From Anaerolineae bacterium (lineage in GTDB: Bacteria; Chloroflexota; Anaerolineae; Aggregatilineales; Aggregatilineaceae): a stretch of DNA of 5,219 nt. The translations under genes and the position numbers were made by a program. Below, one piece after another: positions 1 through 4,237 of the stretch (position 1 is the first letter of the stretch; each line of letters starts with the position of its first letter). Where the stretch lies: assembly GCA_018056405.1 (NCBI GenBank), contig JAGPFT010000250.1, forward strand, positions 1 through 5,219, in the 5' to 3' direction. A model generated the notes under the pieces. The model was not told the origin of the DNA, searched no databases, and saw nothing but the letters and a program-made list of their open reading frames with translations.

Positions 1-24
1 CCTGTACGGGGCGGCGGCAGGCGG

Positions 25-30
25 TATAAT
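25..30 (+). promoter_or_regulatory. TATAAT -10-like box, repeat copy 1
   Basis: A perfect TATAAT sits inside the inverted pair gcgg (21-24) and ccgc (31-34). The upstream -35 candidate is weak. As a promoter it would transcribe into the hairpins of copy 1 and then into copy 2. It is listed because the same box recurs at 271-276 and 517-522. Confidence 0.35.
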
Positions 31-75
31 CCGCTCTGTTCGCTGCACAGCTCAGTCGGGACGGGCAGGTTGTTC

Positions 76-107
76 CCGTAGGGGCGTATGGCGATACGCC
101 CCTACGG
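76..107. repeat. Short perfect hairpin, repeat copy 1
   Basis: The arms ccgtaggggcgtat (76-89) and atacgcccctacgg (94-107) are exact reverse complements: a 14-bp stem with a 4-base ggcg loop. No T-run follows, so it is not a standard intrinsic terminator. It resembles REP/MITE-type palindromes that I recall as common between genes in Chloroflexota; that association is from memory. Confidence 0.9.
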
Positions 108-108
108 A

Positions 109-204
109 CCTCACCCCCGCTCGGCCCACTAACGCGGGCCTCGCTGCCCCCTCTCCACGATGTGGAGAGGGGGCAAGCCGAGCGTAGCGAGGCTGGGGGT
201 GAGG
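109..204. repeat. Long composite hairpin element, repeat copy 1
   Basis: The outer arms cctcaccccc (109-118) and gggggtgagg (195-204) pair perfectly. The inner arms tgccccctctccac (145-158) and gtggagagggggca (162-175) form a 14-bp stem with a 3-base loop. Between them, gctcggc (119-125) can pair with gccgagc (177-183), and gcctcgct (138-145) can pair with agcgaggc (186-193). These two middle pairings cross, so the element has alternative folds. No transposase is present. The architecture is that of a MITE- or REP-like palindromic element. Confidence 0.88.
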
Positions 205-270
205 CTAAAGAGCGCGGGCAAATCGCCTGGCAGGTCTTATGCGCACCCTGTACGGGGCGGCGGCAGGCGG

Positions 271-276
271 TATAAT
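271..276 (+). promoter_or_regulatory. TATAAT -10-like box, repeat copy 2
   Basis: This is identical in sequence and flanks to the box at 25-30, displaced by exactly one 246-bp repeat period. Activity is inferred only from the match to the consensus. Confidence 0.35.
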
Positions 277-321
277 CCGCTCTGTTCGCTGCACAGCTCA
301 GTCGGGACGGGCAGGTTGTTC

Positions 322-353
322 CCGTAGGGGCGTATGGCGATACGCTCCTACGG
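322..353. repeat. Short hairpin, repeat copy 2
   Basis: This is the counterpart of the hairpin at 76-107. The single change (T at 346 instead of C) turns one G-C pair into a G-U wobble in RNA, so the stem remains foldable as a transcript. Confidence 0.88.
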
Positions 354-354
354 A

Positions 355-450
355 CCTCACCCCCGCTCGGCCCACTGACGCGGGCCTCGCTGCCCCCTCT
401 CCACGACGTGGAGAGGGGGCAAGCCGAGTGTAGCGAGGCTGGGGGTGAGG
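355..450. repeat. Long composite hairpin element, repeat copy 2
   Basis: This is the counterpart of 109-204. Of its three changes, one lies in the apical loop (407), one in an unpaired segment (377) and one (429) converts a G-C pair of one middle helix into G-U. The outer 10-bp arms and the inner 14-bp stem are unchanged. Confidence 0.87.
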
Positions 451-494
451 CTAAAGAGCGCGGGCAAATCGCCTGGCAGGTCTTATGCGCACCC

Positions 495-522
495 TGTACG
501 GGGCGACGGCAGGCGGTATAAT
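495..522 (+). promoter_or_regulatory. Candidate sigma-70-type promoter for the suf operon (repeat copy 3)
   Basis: The TATAAT box at 517-522 is the last of the three repeated boxes and the nearest to sufS. A weak -35 candidate, tgtacg (495-500), lies 16 bp upstream and matches three of six consensus positions (T, A and C). Transcription would begin near 529, giving a leader of about 160 nt that contains the hairpin at 568-599 and the heptamer tract before the sufS ATG. No operator or known riboswitch was recognised. Because the box is triplicated, initiation upstream with read-through from copies 1 and 2 is possible. Confidence 0.45.
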
Positions 523-567
523 CCGCTCTGTTCGCTGCACAGCCCAGTCGGGACGGGCAGGTTGTTC

Positions 568-599
568 CTGTAGAGGCGTATGGCGATACGCCCCTACGG
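568..599. repeat. Short hairpin, partial repeat copy 3, in sufS leader
   Basis: This is the counterpart of 76-107 with two changes in the left arm: 569 gives a G-U wobble, and 574 gives an A/C mismatch. The stem is therefore weaker than in copies 1 and 2. It would lie in the 5' untranslated leader of the suf transcript if the box at 517-522 is used. Confidence 0.8.
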
Positions 600-627
600 T
601 CAGCATTTGCCTGACCTGCTTGAGAGA

Positions 628-662
628 ACTGAACGCTGATCACTGACGACTGACCACCGACA
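628..662 (+). repeat. Five imperfect heptamers, consensus ACTGACC
   Basis: The sequence reads actgaac, gctgatc, actgacg, actgacc, accgaca in direct register, a 35-bp tract ending 26 bp before the sufS ATG. The first, third and fourth units share ACTGA and the others differ from it by one base. The rest of the unique leader (600-627 and 663-688) shows nothing recognisable beyond the weak purine stretch aagcgag (676-682) ahead of sufS. Confidence 0.7.
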
Positions 663-688
663 CCTATCCACGCCCAAGCGAGTACCCC

Positions 689-1942
689 ATGACCCATCCC
701 ACCTCCCCCCTCGACATCGCTGCCATCCGCGCAGACTTCCCGGCCCTCGACCAGGAAGTGCACCCCGGCAAACGGCTCGTCTTCCTGGACTCAGCGGCCA
801 GCAGCCAGAAGCCGCGCCAGGTCATTGACGCCATGAGCCGCTACTACGAAACCAGCCACGCCAACGTGCACCGGGGGATTCACGTCCTCAGCGAGCGGGC
901 GACCGCCGCCTATGAGGGCGCGCGCGAAAAAGTGCGCGCCTTCATCAACGCCGCCTCGCCCCGCGAGATCATCTTCACCCGCAACACGACCGAGAGCATC
1001 AACCTCGTCGCCTATTCGTGGGGCCGCACGAATCTACGCCCTGGCGACGTGATCGTGCTCAGCGAAATGGAGCACCACAGCAACCTGGTGCCCTGGCACA
1101 TCCTGGCCGAGCAGACCGGCGTCCGTCTGCGCTACATCCCCATCACCGACGAGGGCCTGCTCGACCTGGACGCCTACCGCGCCTTCCTGCGCGACGAGCC
1201 GGTGAAGCTGGTCAGCATCATGCACGTCAGCAACGTGCTGGGCACGGTCAATCCCGTGCGGGAGATGATCGCTGAGGCACACGCGGTCGGGGCGCTCTTC
1301 CTGGTGGACGGCGCGCAGAGCGTGCCACACCTGGCCGTAGATGTCCAGGCGCTCGACGCCGACTTCCTGGCCTTCTCCGCGCACAAGATGGCCGGGCCGA
1401 CCGGCATCGGCGTGCTCTATGGCAAGCGCGCCCTGCTCGAAGCGATGCCCCCCTTCCTGGGCGGCGGCGAGATGATCCGCCGGGTGACGCTGGAGGGCAG
1501 CACGTGGAACGAGCTGCCGCACAAGTTCGAGGCAGGGACGCCGGCGGTTGCCGAGGCCGTCGGGCTGGGCGTGGCGGTGGACTACCTGAGCGCGCTGGGC
1601 ATGGACAACATCCTCGCCCACGAGAAGGCCGTCGCCGATTACGCGCTGGACAGGCTGAGCGAAGTCCCCGGCCTGACGCTGTACGGCCCCGGCGCCTCGC
1701 GGCGTAACGGCGTAGCTGCCTTCAGCCTGCAGGACATTCATGCCCACGACGTGGCCCAGTTGCTCGATGCCGAGGGCGTCGCCGTGCGCGCCGGGCATCA
1801 CTGCGCCATGCCCCTGCACAAGCGCCTGGGCGTAGCCGCGACCGCTCGCGCCAGCTTCTACGTGTACAATACACGCGACGATGTGGACGTCCTGCTGGAA
1901 GCGATCTACAATGCGCGCAGAGTCTTCGGGTTGGGCGGCTGA
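689..1942 (+). CDS. sufS: Cysteine desulfurase SufS (type II, PLP-dependent)
   Basis: This 417-residue protein removes sulfur from L-cysteine, giving alanine and an enzyme-bound persulfide for Fe-S cluster assembly in the cytoplasm. It is a full-length fold-type I aminotransferase of normal SufS size. Visible landmarks are EMEHHSN (126-132), whose first His (129) stacks on PLP in the family; VDGAQ (206-210) with the Asp207 that binds the PLP ring nitrogen; SAHKMAG with Schiff-base Lys233; the persulfide-forming Cys372 in RAGHHCAMP; and RASFYVYNT (387-395) with the conserved Arg387. The usual Gln two residues after the catalytic Cys is Met here. The ATG at 689 gives a typical N-terminus (LDIAAIRADFPAL); only a weak purine stretch lies ahead of it. 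It is the first gene of the cluster, directly downstream of the repeat region, and sufU follows after 65 bp. No SufE is seen, so SufU is the likely sulfur acceptor. Confidence 0.97.
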   Translation: MTHPTSPLDIAAIRADFPALDQEVHPGKRLVFLDSAASSQKPRQVIDAMSRYYETSHANVHRGIHVLSERATAAYEGAREKVRAFINAASPREIIFTRNTTESINLVAYSWGRTNLRPGDVIVLSEMEHHSNLVPWHILAEQTGVRLRYIPITDEGLLDLDAYRAFLRDEPVKLVSIMHVSNVLGTVNPVREMIAEAHAVGALFLVDGAQSVPHLAVDVQALDADFLAFSAHKMAGPTGIGVLYGKRALLEAMPPFLGGGEMIRRVTLEGSTWNELPHKFEAGTPAVAEAVGLGVAVDYLSALGMDNILAHEKAVADYALDRLSEVPGLTLYGPGASRRNGVAAFSLQDIHAHDVAQLLDAEGVAVRAGHHCAMPLHKRLGVAATARASFYVYNTRDDVDVLLEAIYNARRVFGLGG

Positions 1943-1996
1943 CGCGCCGCCGGCCCGGCACCTTTGTCTATTTCATGTCAGTCGCCCGAATCCTGT

Positions 1997-2001
1997 GAGG
2001 A
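1997..2001 (+). promoter_or_regulatory. Ribosome binding site of sufU
   Basis: GAGGA lies 6 bases before the ATG at 2008. It fixes the start at MDLYMENIIDH, which is the family's standard N-terminus. Confidence 0.75.
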
Positions 2002-2007
2002 AACTCG

Positions 2008-2403
2008 ATGGACCTCTACATGGAGAACATCATTGATCACGGGCAGCACCCCCGTAACTTCGGGAAGCCGCTCGATCCCGCCGACATCGAGTACGAGGAC
2101 GACAACCCCTTCTGTGGCGATCACCTGCACCTCACCCTTCAGCTTGACGAGCAGAATCGCGTCAAAGCCGTCTCCTGGCAGGGCGAAGGCTGCACGATCA
2201 GCCAGGCGTCGGCGTCCATGCTCGGCGAGGAGATCATCGGCAAGACGCTGGACGAACTGCGCGCCCTCGACCGCCAGGATGTGCTCGACCTGCTTGGCAT
2301 CCCCCTCAGCCCGACACGGTTGAAGTGCGCGCTGCTCTCGCTCAAGGTGCTCAAGGCGGGCGTGTATACCTATCTGGGCTGGTCAGTCGAAAGCGAAGAA
2401 TAG
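2008..2403 (+). CDS. sufU: SufU-type Fe-S assembly sulfur acceptor / scaffold
   Basis: This 131-residue cytoplasmic protein has the IscU/SufU fold. SufU takes the persulfide from SufS, exchanging a zinc ligand, and passes sulfur to SufBCD. The N-terminus MDLYMENIIDHGQHPRNFGK is characteristic. The metal ligands are visible: Cys36 and Asp38 in NPFCGD, Cys62 in GEGCTISQASASM, and Cys107 in RLKCALL. Lys106 precedes the last Cys, as in SufU, where IscU has His. However, only 45 residues separate Cys62 from Cys107, close to IscU and about 17 fewer than in Bacillus subtilis SufU, so the insertion usually called diagnostic of SufU is missing. Assignment to SufU rests on the motifs and on adjacency to sufS. 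The next gene starts 14 bp downstream, implying co-transcription and perhaps translational coupling. Confidence 0.93.
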   Translation: MDLYMENIIDHGQHPRNFGKPLDPADIEYEDDNPFCGDHLHLTLQLDEQNRVKAVSWQGEGCTISQASASMLGEEIIGKTLDELRALDRQDVLDLLGIPLSPTRLKCALLSLKVLKAGVYTYLGWSVESEE

Positions 2404-2417
2404 CGAGCACGCCCCCC

Positions 2418-3779
2418 ATGCCCTCTGCTGAACTTCTCTCCACCGCCGACCTGCGCGCCGCCCTGGATCGCGCCAACCTTGAAGCGGCGCAACGTCACAA
2501 CGTCTATGTGGACGTGGAGCATCTGCTGCTCGGCCTGCTGCGCCAGGCGGACAGCCCGGCGTGCGGCCTGCTGCGCGCGCGCGGCGCGGACGCGGACGCC
2601 CTTTATGCGCGCATTGCGGAATCCGTTGGCGTCGAGCGCGAGACGCCGGTCGCGCTCAAGGGCTACAGTCGGAGCGCCAAAGAAGCCCTCGAACGCGCCG
2701 CACAGGAGGCGACTCAGCTTGGGCAGTCGGCGCTGGACTCGCGCCATCTGCTGCTGGCGCTGCTGCTTGAGCAGAACGGCGGAGTGAGCGAGATATTGGG
2801 CGGCGTGGCACTGAAGGCGGATGACGTGCGCGACGATCTGCACCGCCAGCCGCCGGGCCGCCCGGTTGCGCCGGCCCCCATCTCTGGCGCGCCGTCGGGC
2901 GACGCCCTGTCCTCCGCTGCCGAGCCGGAGATCGTGGTCGTTCCCACCCGGCGGGGCAAGCGCGATCAGGCCAGGCAGCGCCGCGACAACCGACCCTGGC
3001 TGATCGGCGGGCTGGTGTTGCTGGTCGCTTATCTTATCTTCGCCCTGCCCGGCAGTTCGCTGTTCACCTTCATCTTCGTGCTCGTTGGCTGGGTCTTCTC
3101 GGTGACGCTGCACGAATTCGCCCACGCCCTGATCGCCTATTGGGGCGGCGATTACACCGTCAAGGACAAGGGCTACCTGTCGTTCAACCCGCTCAAGTAC
3201 ACACACCCGATGCTGAGCATCGGCTTGCCGCTGCTCTTCCTGGCGATGGGCGGCATCGGTCTGCCGGGCGGTGCGGTGTACATCGAGCGGCACCGCCTGC
3301 GCAGCAAGTGGTGGGGCGCGGCGGTCTCGGCGGCGGGGCCGCTGGCCAACCTGCTGCTGGCACTGCTGCTGGCGCTGCCCTTCCTCGTCGGGCTGGTAGA
3401 CACGACGATGATCGAGTTCACCCTCTGGCTGGGGCGCAGCCCGGAATCCGGATCGATCTGGGAGAATGCGTCGCTGTGGTCTGCTGTGTCTTTCCTGATC
3501 ATGCTGCAGGTCACAGCGGTGTGCTTCAACCTGCTGCCCGTGCCGCCGCTGGACGGCTTTGGCGTCATCGAGCCGCTGCTCGATTCGCGCACGCGCTGGC
3601 AGCTTCTGCAGATCGGCTCGTATGGCCTGTTCCTGGTCCTCCTGGCGCTGTGGTTCATCCCGCCGGTCGCCGAGGCGTTCTGGGCGATGATCTTCGACAT
3701 CACCCGCGCGCTCCAGATTCCCGACGAGCTGGTGCGCGAGGGCTTCCGCAGCTTCATGTTCTGGCGCAGCCCGCCGTAA
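2418..3779 (+). CDS. Clp N-domain / site-2 protease (M50) fusion protein
   Basis: This 453-residue membrane protein has two recognisable parts in one uninterrupted frame. Residues 7-142 are a Clp N-terminal domain built of two repeats, each with its signature helix (VEHLLLGLL near 33-41 and SRHLLLALL near 108-116); in ClpA and ClpC this domain binds adaptors and substrates. A Pro/Ala linker (about 145-175) and a basic stretch (TRRGKRDQARQRR, 177-189) lead into the membrane. Residues 194-430 are a site-2 protease core with about six hydrophobic segments: HEFAH (zinc ligands His232 and His236, catalytic Glu233), AGPLAN (306-311), and NLLPVPPLDG (371-380) with the third ligand Asp379. No PDZ, CBS or AAA+ domain is seen. 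The basic stretch predicts a cytosolic Clp domain. Start choice: the ATG at 2418 lies 14 bp after sufU, whereas the in-frame ATG at 2325 would overlap sufU by 79 bp and add a tail unlike any Clp domain. Substrate unknown; presumably it cleaves a membrane-bound protein. Confidence 0.9.
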   Translation: MPSAELLSTADLRAALDRANLEAAQRHNVYVDVEHLLLGLLRQADSPACGLLRARGADADALYARIAESVGVERETPVALKGYSRSAKEALERAAQEATQLGQSALDSRHLLLALLLEQNGGVSEILGGVALKADDVRDDLHRQPPGRPVAPAPISGAPSGDALSSAAEPEIVVVPTRRGKRDQARQRRDNRPWLIGGLVLLVAYLIFALPGSSLFTFIFVLVGWVFSVTLHEFAHALIAYWGGDYTVKDKGYLSFNPLKYTHPMLSIGLPLLFLAMGGIGLPGGAVYIERHRLRSKWWGAAVSAAGPLANLLLALLLALPFLVGLVDTTMIEFTLWLGRSPESGSIWENASLWSAVSFLIMLQVTAVCFNLLPVPPLDGFGVIEPLLDSRTRWQLLQIGSYGLFLVLLALWFIPPVAEAFWAMIFDITRALQIPDELVREGFRSFMFWRSPP

Positions 3780-3790
3780 GACGCACCTTC

Positions 3791-3800
3791 AGGGAGGGAG
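3791..3800 (+). promoter_or_regulatory. Ribosome binding site deciding a GTG start
   Basis: The purine run agggagggag is a strong Shine-Dalgarno sequence ending 6 bases before GTG 3807. It supports that codon as the start of the Rieske gene, and it is stronger than the signals ahead of sufS and of the protease. Confidence 0.8.
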
Positions 3801-3806
3801 ATTCCA

Positions 3807-4121
3807 GTGCCGCGCTTCATCACCGTCGCCCAGGCCGCCGAGATTCCGCCCGGCGCGCGCGAAGTCTTCGAGGTAGAGGGCCTCTACATCGCGGTATTCA
3901 ACGTGGACGGCACCTTCTACGCCATCGAGGATCGCTGCACGCACGACGACGGCCCGCTGGCCGAGGGCGACCTGGACGGATTCGCTGTGATCTGTCCCCG
4001 GCACGGCGCACAGTTCGACCTCCGCGACGGGCGCGTGCTGGCCATGCCAGCGGTCATCCCGGTGCCCTGGTTCCCCGTCCGCGTCGAGGGGAACGCCATC
4101 CAGATCGGTCTGGAAGACTAG
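3807..4121 (+). CDS. Rieske [2Fe-2S] ferredoxin, suf-associated
   Basis: This 104-residue soluble protein carries a Rieske cluster, two irons held by two Cys and two His. The motif is complete: Cys44-Thr-His46 and, 16 residues later, Cys63-Pro-Arg-His66 followed by Gly. The extra disulfide cysteines of cytochrome bc-type Rieske proteins are absent and there is no signal peptide or membrane anchor. It therefore belongs with the ferredoxin subunits of non-heme iron oxygenases; no oxygenase large subunit is adjacent. Similar proteins sit in suf operons of Actinobacteria and other phyla, so an electron-transfer role in Fe-S assembly is the likeliest reading, though unproven. It starts at GTG with a strong Shine-Dalgarno, lies 27 bp after the protease gene, and is the last gene on this strand. 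Confidence 0.92.
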   Translation: MPRFITVAQAAEIPPGAREVFEVEGLYIAVFNVDGTFYAIEDRCTHDDGPLAEGDLDGFAVICPRHGAQFDLRDGRVLAMPAVIPVPWFPVRVEGNAIQIGLED

Positions 4122-4237
4122 CGCGATGACCGCCGGGCGATCTGTGTCAACGCGCCCCCCCAAAAAAGGAGCGAGCGACAGGCTGTGCTGCTGTTTGCGT
4201 TGCGAGGGATCAGTATGTCACCGCAAAGACACCCATT
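4122..4237. other. Convergent intergenic gap between the suf cluster and the minus-strand gene
   Basis: Two convergent genes end here, so terminators are expected, but no strong stem followed by a T-run is seen on the plus strand. The homopolymer pair C7 (4155-4161) and A6 (4162-4167) gives TTTTTT on the minus strand, preceded there only by a weak imperfect stem around 4171-4192. A minus-strand terminator is possible but not well supported. No small gene was recognised. Confidence 0.5.

Larger units (their letters stand above)
1..599. repeat. 246-bp direct tandem repeat, 2.4 copies, upstream of sufS
   Basis: Copy 1 is 1-246, copy 2 is 247-492 and partial copy 3 is 493-599. Each copy opens with cctgtacggggcg or a close variant. 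Copies 1 and 2 differ by four substitutions (100/346, 131/377, 161/407, 183/429) and no indels. Copy 3 differs from copy 1 by four substitutions in 107 bp (506, 544, 569, 574). The unit contains, in order, a TATAAT box, a 14-bp-stem hairpin, a long composite hairpin of about 96 bp, and a 42-bp tail. No convincing protein is encoded: the open frame at 239-433 starts at the end of one copy and only reads through repeat and hairpin sequence. The unit begins at base 1 of the window, so more copies may lie to the left. The near identity points to recent duplication. The third copy stops right after the short hairpin, where the unique sufS leader begins. Confidence 0.97.

Noticed and set aside
76..107. 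Short hairpin as an intrinsic terminator
   Set aside because: No T-rich stretch follows on either strand, and its copy at 568-599 lies between the likely promoter and sufS.
239..433. Open frame of 64 codons on the plus strand across the repeats
   Set aside because: It reads through the palindromic repeat, begins within the tail of one copy, has no ribosome binding site and no recognisable protein sequence.
1..599. CRISPR array
   Set aside because: The repeated unit is 246 bp and directly tandem, with no unique spacers and no cas genes nearby.
1034..1819. Long open frame on the minus strand opposite sufS
   Set aside because: It is antisense to a clear SufS with all catalytic motifs; high GC and strong codon bias create such mirror frames. 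The translation has no recognisable motif.
1934..1951. Stem ggcggc/gccgcc at the end of sufS as a terminator
   Set aside because: It has only a 6-bp stem overlapping the stop codon with no T-run after it, and sufU follows with its own Shine-Dalgarno, so transcription most likely continues.
2325..2417. Upstream ATG (2325) as start of the protease gene
   Set aside because: It would overlap sufU by 79 bp and add 31 residues that do not resemble any Clp N-domain; the ATG at 2418 begins just before the domain.
2370..3293. Long open frame on the minus strand opposite the protease gene
   Set aside because: It mirrors the Clp_N/S2P coding frame and has low-complexity Arg/Gln/Ala-rich content without a domain.
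3140..4129. Long plus-strand frame overlapping the end of the protease gene and the Rieske gene
   Set aside because: It is a shifted frame over two genes with confirmed motifs; its Arg/Ala/Gly-rich translation shows no family features.
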